Assembly: GCF_014058425.1 (NCBI RefSeq)
Contig: NZ_CP049366.1
Location: 2,108,001 to 2,172,000, forward strand
Reading direction: 5' to 3'
From: Companilactobacillus pabuli
GTDB taxonomy: Bacteria; Bacillota; Bacilli; Lactobacillales; Lactobacillaceae
Length of the DNA: 64,000 nt
Under the pieces are notes generated by a model, which made no database searches, was not told the DNA's origin, and was given only the letters and a program-made list of their open reading frames with translations. Shown here one piece after another: positions 26,341-34,882 of this stretch. Positions within the stretch are counted from its first letter, which is position 1, and every line of letters begins with the position of its first letter. The position numbers were made by a program, and so were the translations under genes.

Positions 26341-26990
26341 TATTTCACTGCTCCTGTTTCAATTTTCTTTAAAGCATCAAGCATAACTTCGTAAGGTTGT
26401 GCTCCAGAGATGCCATACTTGTTGTTAATAACAAAGAATGGTGCTGCATGAATGCCTAATTGTTGAGCTTCTATTTCATCAGCACGAACTTCTTTTAGAT
26501 ATTTATTGTCACTTAAAACTGAACTAACCTCTTGTCCATCTAATCCAGCTTCAGTAGCTGCTTTAGTTAACACGTCATGATCAGCAATAGATTCACCATT
26601 ACTAAAGTAAACTTGGTAAAAAGCATCGATTACTCTTTCTGTTAGCGCCTCATCATTTTTAGAATCAGCTAATTTGATCAATCGATGAGCATCTTCAGTA
26701 TTAGTAGGAATAGCATTTAGCAAATCGACCTTCAATCCATCACTTGCACCCATTTGCGAAATTTGTTCAATTTGTGCCTTAGCTTGTTGTTTTGTCATCC
26801 CATGACCCTTAGAAAAATGATCAAGCATATTTTCCTTAGTAGTTTTAGGTAGAGTTGGATCTAGTTGAAACGATTTGAATTCCAAGGGTGTTTCATCATA
26901 AATATTCATTTCTTTTAAAGCCTTTTTCATTCTCGTTGAACCGATGTAACAAAATGGGCATGCGATATCTGACCAATATTTAATTTCCAT
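26340..26990 (-). CDS. DsbA-family oxidoreductase, FrnE type
   Basis: A 216-residue cytosolic thioredoxin-fold protein with a helical insert, lacking any signal peptide. The active site CPFC is in DIACPFCYIGSTRM, and the cis-Pro region is IHAAPFFVINNKYGISGAQ. FrnE-like proteins act as disulfide oxidoreductases or isomerases in the cytosol. It starts 14 bases after the trxB stop with AAGGAG and overlaps a 44-residue Cys protein at its end, making a three-gene redox operon. Confidence 0.88.
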   Translation of the reverse strand: MEIKYWSDIACPFCYIGSTRMKKALKEMNIYDETPLEFKSFQLDPTLPKTTKENMLDHFSKGHGMTKQQAKAQIEQISQMGASDGLKVDLLNAIPTNTEDAHRLIKLADSKNDEALTERVIDAFYQVYFSNGESIADHDVLTKAATEAGLDGQEVSSVLSDNKYLKEVRADEIEAQQLGIHAAPFFVINNKYGISGAQPYEVMLDALKKIETGAVK

Positions 26991-27004
26991 AATTTATTTC
27001 TCCT

Positions 27005-27946
27005 TTAATCTGTAGCTACGTCTTTTAAACTTTCCAAATAGTTGAATGCTTCTTGAGCTGCAATTCCACCATCACCTACAGCAGTAGTAATTTGACGCAA
27101 ATGTTTTTGTCTTACATCTCCAACGGCGTAAACTCCAGCGATATTAGTTTTCATATCCTCATCAGTTTTAATCCAACCTTTTTCATCAGTGATACCCAAA
27201 TTTCTAAAGGCTTTCGTCATTGGTTCTGTTCCGACATAAATGAATACTCCCTCAGTTGGGACAATTCTGTCTTCATTGGTTTCTTTATTGTGAACCTTCA
27301 CCCCGGTAACTTTTCTATCATCACCGACAATTTCAGTAACTTGACTGTTCCAAGTAAAGTTCATCTTATCATTTTTAAAAGCCCTATTTTGCAATAACTT
27401 CTCAGCTCGTAATTGATCACGACGATGAACTACATTGACGTCATCAGTTACATTAGCCAAATATAAGCCTTCTTCAATAGCAGAATTTCCACCACCGACA
27501 ACTGTTACATTTTTATTCTTGTAAAAAGCTCCATCACAGACTGCACAGTAGGAAACGCCTCGACCACTAAATTCTTCTTCACCAGTAATACCTAGTTTTC
27601 TAGGTTGTGAACCGGTCGCAATAATAACTGCCATCGCCGTTAATTCACCATTGTCTGTATAAAGATGTTTAAGACCCTCACCGTCAACTTCTAGTTTTTC
27701 TACATCTCCGTACAAAAATTCAACTCCAAATTGTTGCGAACTCTTATACATTTTTTCTGACAAATCTGGTCCTAAAACATTTTCAAAGCCAGGATAATTT
27801 TCAATCTCGGCCGTATTGTTCATCTGACCACCATAAATCCCCCGATCAAGCATTGCTACTTTTAAATTGGCTCTTGAAGCATATAAAGCAGCAGTCATTC
27901 CACTAGGACCAGCACCGATTACGATGACATCATAATTTTGAGACAT
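27005..27946 (-). CDS. trxB: Thioredoxin reductase
   Basis: A 313-residue FAD enzyme passing electrons from NADPH to thioredoxin. FAD loop GAGPSGMTAALYAS at about residue 12, redox pair CAVCDG near 135, NADPH loop VGGGNSAIEE near 153 and the C-terminal GVYAVGDVRQK (FAD ribityl). Length is normal. ATG follows GGAGGG. Its promoter carries a 20-bp dyad also found before the divergent-function ArsR-rhodanese regulator upstream, so it is probably controlled by that protein. Confidence 0.95.
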   Translation of the reverse strand: MSQNYDVIVIGAGPSGMTAALYASRANLKVAMLDRGIYGGQMNNTAEIENYPGFENVLGPDLSEKMYKSSQQFGVEFLYGDVEKLEVDGEGLKHLYTDNGELTAMAVIIATGSQPRKLGITGEEEFSGRGVSYCAVCDGAFYKNKNVTVVGGGNSAIEEGLYLANVTDDVNVVHRRDQLRAEKLLQNRAFKNDKMNFTWNSQVTEIVGDDRKVTGVKVHNKETNEDRIVPTEGVFIYVGTEPMTKAFRNLGITDEKGWIKTDEDMKTNIAGVYAVGDVRQKHLRQITTAVGDGGIAAQEAFNYLESLKDVATD

Positions 27947-27969
27947 TTTCTTCCCTCCTGCCCAAATCT

Positions 27970-27989
27970 ATTCAACTAATTAATTGAAT
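27970..27989. promoter_or_regulatory. Operator in the trxB leader (ArsR-rhodanese box 1)
   Basis: ATTCAACTAATTAATTGAAT, a near-perfect dyad just downstream of the trxB -10 box. It matches the box at 28745-28764 at 18 of 20 positions, in the same orientation. Confidence 0.7.
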
Positions 27990-27995
27990 AGTTAA

Positions 27996-28023
27996 ATATT
28001 AACATGACTTTTTCTTTTGTCAA
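27996..28023 (-). promoter_or_regulatory. trxB: trxB promoter
   Basis: On the minus strand TTGACA (28023-28018), 16 bases, TAATAT (28001-27996), followed at once by the 20-bp operator. Confidence 0.65.
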
Positions 28024-28035
28024 TCCAAAAGCAAC

Positions 28036-28066
28036 AAAAAAACACCACTTCTATAAGTGATGTTTA
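28036..28066 (-). terminator. Terminator of the ArsR-rhodanese gene
   Basis: AAACATCACTT/AAGTGGTGTTT with loop ATAG and a T run on the minus strand, overlapping the stop codon. Confidence 0.85.
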
Positions 28067-28720
28067 TTGTTGAGCGACAAACTCGCGCCAATCGTAATAA
28101 CTTTCATTTAAACTATAAGCGTGACGACCTTGCTCATTTAATAATCTAGTAGCCTGATTCGTCAAAGCACACAAGTGACCACGGCAATAGACGATCACAT
28201 CTTTTTTTGGATCTATTTTTTCAACTTGTTCTGACAATTGATCCATTGGAATGTTGATAGCCCCTTTAATATGTCCCGCTTGAAACTCGTCTTCTGGTCT
28301 AACATCCAATAACTGCACGTCATCTCGACTCAACAACTTGATAGCTGTTGATAAATCTAAAGTCTTAACTTGTTCTGTAATGTCGAAGCTTTGTTGAATC
28401 TGTTTCATAGCTAATAACTGACTTTCACCAACATCACGCAATAGATAAAATAGTTGTTCTACTTGTTTAGAGGCTAACTGGTAAACTACAAAGTTACCCT
28501 TTTTAATATTGATAACTAAATTAGCATCACGCAACGTTTTCAAATGCCTAGATGTATTAGCGATGCTCATACCTGACTGTCTAGCCAATGATTCTACGGT
28601 TTTGGGACTCTGCGACAACAAATCTAAAATCTCTAATCGCTTATCACTCGACAAGCCTTTACCTATCTTGCTCAATTCAGAATAAAGACTGTTCTTATAT
28701 TCATCTGCTGCTTGATTCAT
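28064..28720 (-). CDS. ArsR-family regulator fused to a rhodanese domain
   Basis: 218 residues. The N-terminal half is an ArsR-type winged helix (SSDKRLEILDLLSQSPKTVE, then IANTSRHLKTLRDANLV). The C-terminal half is a rhodanese domain (VQLLDVRPEDEFQAGHIKGA) with active-site loop YCRGHLCALT, whose first Cys could carry persulfide and whose second Cys could form a disulfide. No ArsR metal site (CxC in helix 3) is visible. ATG 28720 follows AAAGGTGG. Its own promoter and that of trxB carry the same 20-bp box, indicating autoregulation and control of the thiol operon. Signal: reactive sulfur or thiol stress, by inference. Confidence 0.88.
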   Translation of the reverse strand: MNQAADEYKNSLYSELSKIGKGLSSDKRLEILDLLSQSPKTVESLARQSGMSIANTSRHLKTLRDANLVINIKKGNFVVYQLASKQVEQLFYLLRDVGESQLLAMKQIQQSFDITEQVKTLDLSTAIKLLSRDDVQLLDVRPEDEFQAGHIKGAINIPMDQLSEQVEKIDPKKDVIVYCRGHLCALTNQATRLLNEQGRHAYSLNESYYDWREFVAQQ

Positions 28721-28744
28721 AAAATACCACCTTTCAAGCATACT

Positions 28745-28764
28745 ATTTAACTAATTGATTGAAT
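28745..28764. promoter_or_regulatory. Operator in the ArsR-rhodanese promoter (box 2)
   Basis: ATTTAACTAATTGATTGAAT, 18 of 20 identical to the trxB box and placed the same way, downstream of the -10 hexamer. Confidence 0.7.
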
Positions 28765-28770
28765 GCTTTA

Positions 28771-28798
28771 ATTCTAATGGAAATTTTGTTTTTGTCAA
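28771..28798 (-). promoter_or_regulatory. ArsR-rhodanese gene promoter
   Basis: TTGACA (28798-28793), 16 bases, TAGAAT (28776-28771), the same layout as the trxB promoter. Confidence 0.65.
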
Positions 28799-28809
28799 TT
28801 AACTACTAC

Positions 28810-28842
28810 AAAAAAAACTTCAGTCTACACTGAAGTTTTTTT
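28810..28842. terminator. Terminator after the DUF1129 gene
   Basis: AAAACTTCAGT/ACTGAAGTTTT with A and T runs on both sides. It ends the DUF1129 unit before the ArsR-rhodanese promoter. Confidence 0.85.
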
Positions 28843-28851
28843 AGGTAACTT

Positions 28852-29598
28852 TTATACGAATGAACGATCATGAATACCCATAGTGCGACGGAAGAAGAAA
28901 CGAACTCCGTAAGCTACTACTGCAGCAATGAAGTATCCAATTGCATTAAGAGCTGGGTTAATTGATGTAGGTACAGCAGTCATGGCTGCCAAGAAAATAA
29001 ACATGAAGGCTAAACCAACGACCAAATATCCAATCGTAATTCCCCAACCGGGACGTTCTGACTTAGGACGTTTCATTTGGTTGTTGAACCATGTTAACAA
29101 TGCACCCCACATAGCAGATAAGACAATCAAAGTAATGATACCTGTTTGATTATTTGGATCAGGTTTCTTTGTTGTCAAAGCAACGATTCCGTACAAAACG
29201 CCAAATAGAGCAAAGAATAATAATGATGTGTCGATCCATGAAGCCCAGAATGGTGTCACTTTAGGCTTCTTAGTTGGATGAACAATATCTTTAGCTCTTT
29301 GAGTTACTGGACCATAAAGTTGGTTAGCTGGAATCCCTTTGATTTGATTATCAACGATTTCTGGAAGCAATTTATCGATAGCTTCTTTAGCTTCGTCTTC
29401 TTTGAAACCATCTTCCATCAAATATTTATTGAGTTTAAAAATATATTCAGCATTTTTATTACTCAATTTTTTACGCAAATCATCTGCACTAGCATTATAG
29501 ATTTCCGCTTTAATTTCTTCTTTTCTTTCATTCTTAGCTGAAGCAACTTTTTGCTTTTCAGAAGCTTGCTTATTCTTTTCTCTTAAATCCTCTGACAT
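28852..29598 (-). CDS. DUF1129 family membrane protein
   Basis: 248 residues. The first about 120 are hydrophilic and helical, Lys/Glu-rich (REKNKQASEKQKVASAKNER), with a middle AEYIFKLNKYLMEDGFKEDEA unit, then four hydrophobic helices and a basic end. This layout is that of DUF1129 proteins of lactic bacteria, function unknown. It starts 14 bases after the ychF stop with GGGGGA, so it belongs to the ParA-ParB-DUF951-YchF run. Confidence 0.82.
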   Translation of the reverse strand: MSEDLREKNKQASEKQKVASAKNERKEEIKAEIYNASADDLRKKLSNKNAEYIFKLNKYLMEDGFKEDEAKEAIDKLLPEIVDNQIKGIPANQLYGPVTQRAKDIVHPTKKPKVTPFWASWIDTSLLFFALFGVLYGIVALTTKKPDPNNQTGIITLIVLSAMWGALLTWFNNQMKRPKSERPGWGITIGYLVVGLAFMFIFLAAMTAVPTSINPALNAIGYFIAAVVAYGVRFFFRRTMGIHDRSFV

Positions 29599-29612
29599 TT
29601 TTGTCCCCCTGG

Positions 29613-30716
29613 TTAGACGTTAAAGCGGAATTCGATGATGTCTCCATCTTGAACTTCGTAATCCTTACCTTCAACACGTAATTTGCCGGCTTCCTTGACG
29701 GCTTTTTCACTACCTAATTCATCCAAATCACTAAATGACATAACTTCAGCACGGATAAATCCACGTTCAAAATCAGAGTGAATAATTCCGGCAACTTGTG
29801 GTGCTTTCATACCTTCGTGGAAAGTCCAAGCACGAGTTTCTTTACCACCAGCAGTGAAGAAAGTTCTAAGTCCTAATAGCTTGTAACTAGCTTTGATAAG
29901 CTTATCAAGACCTGACTCTGTAACACCTTCAGCTTCAAGGAATTCTTTTCTTTCATCGTCATCTAATTCGGCAATTTCTTCTTCAGTTCTAGCTGAAACT
30001 CCGATTACTTGAGCGTTGTCTTTCTTAGCGTAATCTTCAACGACTTTGTAATACTTAGAACTTTCAGGATCAGCCATATCTTCTTCAGCGATGTTAGCTA
30101 CGTACAAAACAGGTTTTGAAGTTAGTAAGAATAATCCCTTAACGATTTTTTGTTCATCTTCGTCAAAGTCGATTGATCTAACAGCGCCACCTTCTTCAAG
30201 AACTGGCTTGATCTTTTCAAGAACTGACAACTCAGCTTGAGCTTCTTTATCCTTGGCACTCTTAGCAGCTTTTTCAACACGAGTGTAACGCTTGTTTATA
30301 CTGTCAAGATCAGCAATACTTAATTCCAAATTAATAGTTTCAATATCATCTAGTGGGTCAACTTTACCAGTAACACTTGTGATATCGTCATCATCGAACG
30401 CACGAACGACATGAACAATGGCGTCAACTTGTCTGATATTTTCCAAGAACTTGTTACCAAGTCCTTCACCCTTACTAGCACCTTTAACGATACCAGCGAT
30501 ATCAGTAAATTCAAAAGTAGTATGAATAACTTTTTTAGCGGGAATCAATGAATCGATTCTTGCTAGACGGCTATCTGGCACTTCAACCATACCCACGTTA
30601 GGGTCGATTGTGGCGAAAGGATAGTTAGCCATCTCCGCACCAGCTTTTGTAATAGCATTAAATAAAGTTGACTTACCAACGTTTGGTAGTCCGACAATTC
30701 CGGCAGTTAGAGCCAT
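29613..30716 (-). CDS. ychF: YchF/Obg-like ATPase
   Basis: A 367-residue P-loop NTPase of the Obg family that binds ATP and associates with ribosomes. G1 is GLPNVGKST at about 7-15, G3 is DIAG, and the base-specificity motif is NIAEE instead of NKxD, explaining ATP preference. A coiled-coil insert follows, and a C-terminal TGS domain ends KDYEVQDGDIIEFRFNV. It starts 3 bases after DUF951. The rsmG-parA-parB-DUF951-ychF order is the one conserved near the Firmicutes origin. Confidence 0.95.
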   Translation of the reverse strand: MALTAGIVGLPNVGKSTLFNAITKAGAEMANYPFATIDPNVGMVEVPDSRLARIDSLIPAKKVIHTTFEFTDIAGIVKGASKGEGLGNKFLENIRQVDAIVHVVRAFDDDDITSVTGKVDPLDDIETINLELSIADLDSINKRYTRVEKAAKSAKDKEAQAELSVLEKIKPVLEEGGAVRSIDFDEDEQKIVKGLFLLTSKPVLYVANIAEEDMADPESSKYYKVVEDYAKKDNAQVIGVSARTEEEIAELDDDERKEFLEAEGVTESGLDKLIKASYKLLGLRTFFTAGGKETRAWTFHEGMKAPQVAGIIHSDFERGFIRAEVMSFSDLDELGSEKAVKEAGKLRVEGKDYEVQDGDIIEFRFNV

Positions 30717-30719
30717 TAT

Positions 30720-30983
30720 TTATTCCTCATTTCTTTTAATAAAGTTTGGTGGCATTAATTGAGATTTTTTCAAATAATGTTCTTCATTTTCTGTTTTCAC
30801 TTGGTCAGCTTGTGTTAAAACTTTCTTGAATTTCTTCTTGAATTCAGCCCGTGGAATCATCACGATGTGACCACAGCCTAAGCATTTAACTTTAATATCC
30901 GCACCTAAACGGATAACTTCCCAGCGATTTTCCCCACAAGCGTGAGGTTTTTTCATTGTGATAATATCTCCAAGTTTAAACAT
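30720..30983 (-). CDS. DUF951 small zinc-ribbon-like protein
   Basis: An 87-residue protein of the DUF951 family. The core reads MKKPHACGENRWEVIRLGAD followed by KCLGCGHIVMIPRAEF, with Cys 17 and the CLGC pair forming a likely Zn site. The C-terminal third is charged. It lies between parB (9 bases upstream) and ychF. Function unknown; the conserved position next to parB/ychF is a family trait. Confidence 0.88.
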   Translation of the reverse strand: MFKLGDIITMKKPHACGENRWEVIRLGADIKVKCLGCGHIVMIPRAEFKKKFKKVLTQADQVKTENEEHYLKKSQLMPPNFIKRNEE

Positions 30984-30992
30984 ACAATTCCT

Positions 30993-31862
30993 CTAATCTA
31001 AATGGATTCCTAATATGTCTAAAATACGATTTAAATCATCCGTATTCGAGAAATCAATTTCTAATTTTCCATGGCCGCTTCTAGTCTCTTTCACAGCAAC
31101 CGGTGTATCAAATCTTTCAACTAATTTTTCTTCAGTTGCTCTAATGAAAGGAGATTTTTGAACAGCTTTCTTCTTCTTTTTGCTGTTGTGCTTAGATTCA
31201 GTAGCCAATTGTTCAAGTTGACGAACAGTCAAATCTTCTTCTACAGCACGTTTAGCTAGACGATCGATTTGGTCTTGGTCCTTTAAGCTCAACAAAGTTC
31301 TAGCTTGGCCCATTGATAACTTACCGCTTTGAACTAATTTCTTAGTAGCTTCGGGCAAATTCAATAGTCGCAAGTAGTTGGCAATATAAGGACGAGACTT
31401 GCCTAATCTTTGAGAAACTTGCTCTTGGGTCAAATTCAATTTCGTAATCAAAGTTTGATAGGCGTCTGCTTCTTCAAGTGGCGTTAAATCTTCACGCTGA
31501 AGGTTTTCCAAAACAGCAATTTCCATCATCCCTGATTCGCTTAATGGACGAACGATAGCTGGAATAGTAGTCTTCTTAGCAATTTTACTTGCACGGAAAC
31601 GTCTCTCCCCAGCAATGATTTCAAAACCATTAACACTTTCACGAACGATAATTGGTTGAAAGACACCGTTTTGTTCAATTGAGTGTGCTAACTCGTTTAA
31701 AGCATTTTGGTCGAAAGTTTTTCTAGGTTGATATGGATTAGGACGAATATCATCGATAGAAAGGTCAACGACGGTTTCACTATTTTCATCAATAGCTTCG
31801 AATTCAGAAAAGATAGCATCAATTCCTCTTCCTAAGCCTTTTTTATTTTTGCTTGATGCCAT
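30993..31862 (-). CDS. parB: ParB/Spo0J chromosome partition protein
   Basis: A 289-residue CTP-dependent DNA clamp that loads at parS. The N-terminal ParB box has IRPNPYQPRKTF, QPIIVRESVNGFEIIAGE and GERRFRASK (CTP and spreading motif). A central HTH (TQEQVSQRLGKSRPYIANYLRLL) reads parS, and the C-terminal dimer domain is short. It overlaps parA by 20 bases. A parS-like site lies at 20520. Confidence 0.95.
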   Translation of the reverse strand: MASSKNKKGLGRGIDAIFSEFEAIDENSETVVDLSIDDIRPNPYQPRKTFDQNALNELAHSIEQNGVFQPIIVRESVNGFEIIAGERRFRASKIAKKTTIPAIVRPLSESGMMEIAVLENLQREDLTPLEEADAYQTLITKLNLTQEQVSQRLGKSRPYIANYLRLLNLPEATKKLVQSGKLSMGQARTLLSLKDQDQIDRLAKRAVEEDLTVRQLEQLATESKHNSKKKKKAVQKSPFIRATEEKLVERFDTPVAVKETRSGHGKLEIDFSNTDDLNRILDILGIHLD

Positions 31863-32619
31863 TACGCTTTAACACCTCCTCGGCAAGTTCACGATAAGCT
31901 TTAGCACCTCTTGACTTGTCGTCAAAGTCGACGATTGGTAAACCGTAACTAGGTGCTTCCGCTAGCCGTGTGTTTCTAGGAACGATTGATTTGTAAACTG
32001 AATCTCCAAAGTATGATTTCACTTCATCAACTACTTGAGCACCTAAATTAGTTCTGGCATCTAACATTGTGATCAAGACGCCTTCAATGGCTAAGTTAGT
32101 ATTGAAATGTTTTTGAACCAAACGAATGGTATTTAGCAATTGACTCAATCCTTCCAATGCATAATACTCACTTTGAACTGGAATAATAATTGAATCGCTC
32201 GCCGTAAAGGCATTAGTAGATAGTTGACCTAATGAAGGTGGACAATCGATCAAAATAATATCGTAATCATTGTCGACTTCTTCGATTCCCGCACGTAAAC
32301 GTGTTTCACGAGCCATCATTGTCGTCAATTCCATTTCTGCACCGGCTAGTTGGATCGTTGCTGGAACGATATCTAGCTTTGGATGCTTAGTATGAATAAT
32401 CGTCTTTTTCAACGGATATTCGTTTACTAAAACATCATAGACATCTTTTTCAACGTTAGCCTTTTTAATACCTAAACCGCTGGTAGCATTACCTTGAGGG
32501 TCAGTATCAACAATCAATACTCTTTGACCCAAATCGGTTAAACATGCTCCCAAATTAATGGTGGTAGTAGTTTTCCCAACACCACCTTTTTGATTTGCAA
32601 CAGATATTTTTCGTGCCAT
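31843..32619 (-). CDS. parA: ParA/Soj partition ATPase
   Basis: A 258-residue Walker-type ATPase. Deviant Walker A KGGVGKTTT at about 11-19, Walker A' VDTDPQGN, Walker B IILIDCPPS. It patterns origin segregation with ParB and may control replication initiation. It starts after AGGGGA and overlaps parB. A 12-bp palindrome CCGTTATAACGG lies in its leader about 20 bases upstream. Confidence 0.95.
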   Translation of the reverse strand: MARKISVANQKGGVGKTTTTINLGACLTDLGQRVLIVDTDPQGNATSGLGIKKANVEKDVYDVLVNEYPLKKTIIHTKHPKLDIVPATIQLAGAEMELTTMMARETRLRAGIEEVDNDYDIILIDCPPSLGQLSTNAFTASDSIIIPVQSEYYALEGLSQLLNTIRLVQKHFNTNLAIEGVLITMLDARTNLGAQVVDEVKSYFGDSVYKSIVPRNTRLAEAPSYGLPIVDFDDKSRGAKAYRELAEEVLKRNGIKQK

Positions 32620-32640
32620 TTTATTCCCCTATCTTTAGAG

Positions 32641-32652
32641 CCGTTATAACGG
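32641..32652. promoter_or_regulatory. Palindrome CCGTTATAACGG in the parA leader
   Basis: A perfect 12-bp palindrome. Its 10-bp core CGTTATAACG occurs five times in the window (4470, 32642, 40348, 41258, 50958), three of them intergenic. Regulator unknown. Confidence 0.4.
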
Positions 32653-32736
32653 TCTCCCAAAATATTTACTTATGGTTCACTTTTGCCATATCTATATAAT
32701 CTTATCATTTTTACAGTATTCATTTATACTGTCTAA

Positions 32737-33462
32737 TTATTTCACAAGTGGTTTTTTAGCAGGTGTTCCTGGTTTTCTTGGATATTTCTTCGGTGTTTTA
32801 TTAACTTTGCCTACAAAAATAAAATTACGGATTCCTGCATCATTTGGTAATTCAACTGAAGTTTGTTGTTTGATTTCTCCACCCAAAGTCTCGATTGCAA
32901 ATTTTGCTGCTTTGACTTCTTCAGGAGCTTTTTCAGACTTCATAGCGACGAATTGTCCACCAAGCTTAACTAGTGGTAAACAAAATTCTGTCAGAACGTT
33001 CATAGCAGCGACTGCACGAGCCGTTACAACGTCAAATTGTTCCCTAAATTGAGCATTCTTGCCGACTTCTTCAGCACGACCATGAACTAAATTTACATCT
33101 TCTAGACTTAATTTATTAACCAAACTATCTAAAAATTTAATTCGCTTATTCAATGAATCAACGATAGTAATTTTAAGTTTAGGATTAACGATCTTCAAAG
33201 GCAAAGATGGAAAACCTGCACCTGACCCAACGTCGCAAAGTGTTAATTCATCACTCAAAATCTTTTTATCGACGAAGCCTAATTCAATCGAATCGTAAAA
33301 ATGTTTCAAATAAACTTGATCTTCATCGGTAATTGAAGTTAAGTTCATAACTTTATTAGTTTCAACCAATTCCCTAAAGTAAATTGCAAATTGATCTTTT
33401 TGAGTTTCACTTAACTCAATCCCTTGTTTTGCCAAGGATTCAAAAAATTCTTCCGGTTTCAT
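32737..33462 (-). CDS. rsmG: 16S rRNA m7G527 methyltransferase RsmG
   Basis: 241 residues; methylates G527 of 16S rRNA with S-adenosylmethionine. Motif [20 protein letters not shown] near the middle, preceded by the family [10 protein letters not shown]. The C-terminus is a basic [16 protein letters not shown] tail, common to Firmicutes RsmG. ATG 33462 is chosen because GGAGG is 8 bases upstream; other ATGs lie within or too close to that site. It comes before parA, with a gap of 117 bases. Confidence 0.93.
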   Translation of the reverse strand: MKPEEFFESLAKQGIELSETQKDQFAIYFRELVETNKVMNLTSITDEDQVYLKHFYDSIELGFVDKKILSDELTLCDVGSGAGFPSLPLKIVNPKLKITIVDSLNKRIKFLDSLVNKLSLEDVNLVHGRAEEVGKNAQFREQFDVVTARAVAAMNVLTEFCLPLVKLGGQFVAMKSEKAPEEVKAAKFAIETLGGEIKQQTSVELPNDAGIRNFIFVGKVNKTPKKYPRKPGTPAKKPLVK

Positions 33463-33478
33463 TGACATACCTCCACTC

Positions 33479-33496
33479 GTGAAACACATGTTTCAC
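33479..33496. promoter_or_regulatory. Everted parS half-sites before rsmG
   Basis: GTGAAACACATGTTTCAC holds both parS half-sites, GTGAAACA and TGTTTCAC, but in the outward order and separated by CA. True parS has them the other way round. It sits 17 bases before the rsmG start. It could be a degenerate or shuffled ParB site or an unrelated operator. Confidence 0.4.
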
Positions 33497-33622
33497 ACCC
33501 TTTTATCCTATATTATTGTGGCCTTTAATTCAATGTTAGAAAAAAGAGTTTTTCCGAGAATTTTTAACATACAAAACAATATAATTGTATTATTATCAGT
33601 AAAAACCGCAGGAGGAATCCAT

Positions 33623-34054
33623 ATGATTACCGTCAAGCATACTAATGAATTAACACCAAAAGAATTGATTGATATTTTGAAAGAACGTGTCAAAGTTTTC
33701 GTTGTTGAACAAAATTGTCCTTATCAAGAAGTCGACGATGATGATTATGACGACTTACACGTTTGTCTGATTGAAGATGGGCAATTAAAGGCTTATACGA
33801 GAATTATTGATAAAGGCGATCACATTACTTTTGGACGTGTTCTAGTTGTCAAAGAATTTCGTAAAAATGGCTTGGGAGAAAAAATCGTTGCGGCAACAAT
33901 TGATGAGATCAAACAAAGATTCCCTAAACAACCAATTCAAATTCAAGCTCAAGCTTATCTACAAAAATTTTATGAACAATTCGGTTTTAAAGCAATTTCT
34001 GATGTGTATTTAGAAGACAACATCCCTCACTTAGATATGCTTCTTAATTTTTAA
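33623..34054 (+). CDS. GNAT acetyltransferase, ElaA-like
   Basis: A 143-residue single-domain GNAT N-acetyltransferase. ElaA-type features: the opening ELIDILKERVKVFVVEQNCPYQEVD, the acetyl-CoA loop GRVLVVKEFRKNGLGEKIV and a C-terminal YEQFGFKAI. Substrate unknown. ATG 33623 follows GGAGG; the frame runs on upstream into the rsmG promoter but without a ribosome site. Single gene, divergent from rsmG. Confidence 0.85.
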   Translation: MITVKHTNELTPKELIDILKERVKVFVVEQNCPYQEVDDDDYDDLHVCLIEDGQLKAYTRIIDKGDHITFGRVLVVKEFRKNGLGEKIVAATIDEIKQRFPKQPIQIQAQAYLQKFYEQFGFKAISDVYLEDNIPHLDMLLNF

Positions 34055-34146
34055 AAAACATTTACCAAAGATTTACATTTTTTATATTTTACATACATAT
34101 TCATTTGCTAAATTATCACTGTTAATCATTTAACAAAAAGGCAAAG

Positions 34147-34182
34147 AAAAATAGGCCAAACTCAATTTCTGAGTTCAGCCTA
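34147..34182 (-). terminator. Terminator of the CopY-like gene
   Basis: On the minus strand TAGGC/GCCTA enclosing AACTCA/TGAGTT, then ATTTTT. Confidence 0.75.
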
Positions 34183-34205
34183 CGCCCCTGCCAAGGAACT
34201 TAATT

Positions 34206-34658
34206 TTAGCACATATCATCGCAACCGTCTGGCAAACAATCGCAGTGCACGTGTTCTGGAGCAGTTTTTTCTTTTTCTTTTAAAGTTTTTTCCAGTTTGG
34301 CAATGTCTGCCTGACTGATTTCCAAAGAATCAATCAATTCATTCAAAACTGATCCTGCCTTATGGGCACAAAAATCATTGAATAAACTATTGGCATATTC
34401 ATTCATCGTATCTTGTTCAGCCACTGTTGAAGAATAAATATAGCGGCCCTGTTCTTTTTTACGACTAAGAAATTCCTTTTTAGTCAACCGTGTAATTAAA
34501 GTTTTGATTGTAGAATCAGACCAAGTCTGTTTCTTTTGCATCAAATTGATGATTTCCGAACTAGTCACATGTTTCAAAGTCCAGACAATGCGCATGATTT
34601 GCCATTCGGCTGAAGAAATTTCAACTTTCTTCTGTTCTTTTTTTGCAACAGTATCCAT
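34206..34658 (-). CDS. BlaI/CopY-type repressor with C-terminal Cys cluster
   Basis: 150 residues. The N-terminal winged helix is of the MecI/BlaI/CopY type (SSAEWQIMRIVWTLKHVTSSEII, then WSDSTIKTLITRLTKKEFL). The C-terminus ends in CDCLPDGCDDMC, a cysteine cluster resembling the CxCxxxxCxC copper site of CopY but with an extra residue in the second pair. This suggests a Cu(I) or Zn(II) released repressor. No copper ATPase or chaperone is adjacent, and I found no TACAnnTGTA box at its promoter. A divergent EAL protein is its nearest neighbour. Confidence 0.85.
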   Translation of the reverse strand: MDTVAKKEQKKVEISSAEWQIMRIVWTLKHVTSSEIINLMQKKQTWSDSTIKTLITRLTKKEFLSRKKEQGRYIYSSTVAEQDTMNEYANSLFNDFCAHKAGSVLNELIDSLEISQADIAKLEKTLKEKEKTAPEHVHCDCLPDGCDDMC

Positions 34659-34882
34659 TAAAAACGTCCTCTCTTAATGAGAACATTATATAACATTACT
34701 TATCGATTTTTATAGTTTGTTTTCATCAGAGATTTCTACGAGTAAACTATTTTTGTAACGTTGCTACATTATTCTTATAGGAATATTTATTATTCCTATA
34801 TTAATAGCCCGTTTAATTGCTATAAATTAAAAAATGGAATAAAATACTCAAAGTACAAGAGAATTTTAGGATGGGAGGGAAA

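Noticed and set aside
32672-33052. 126-codon plus-strand frame opposite rsmG
   Set aside because: Antisense shadow of rsmG; no start signals and implausible composition.
34659-34882. cop box between the CopY-like and EAL genes
   Set aside because: No TACAnnTGTA found; TGTAACGTTGCTACA has the halves in the wrong order and spacing.
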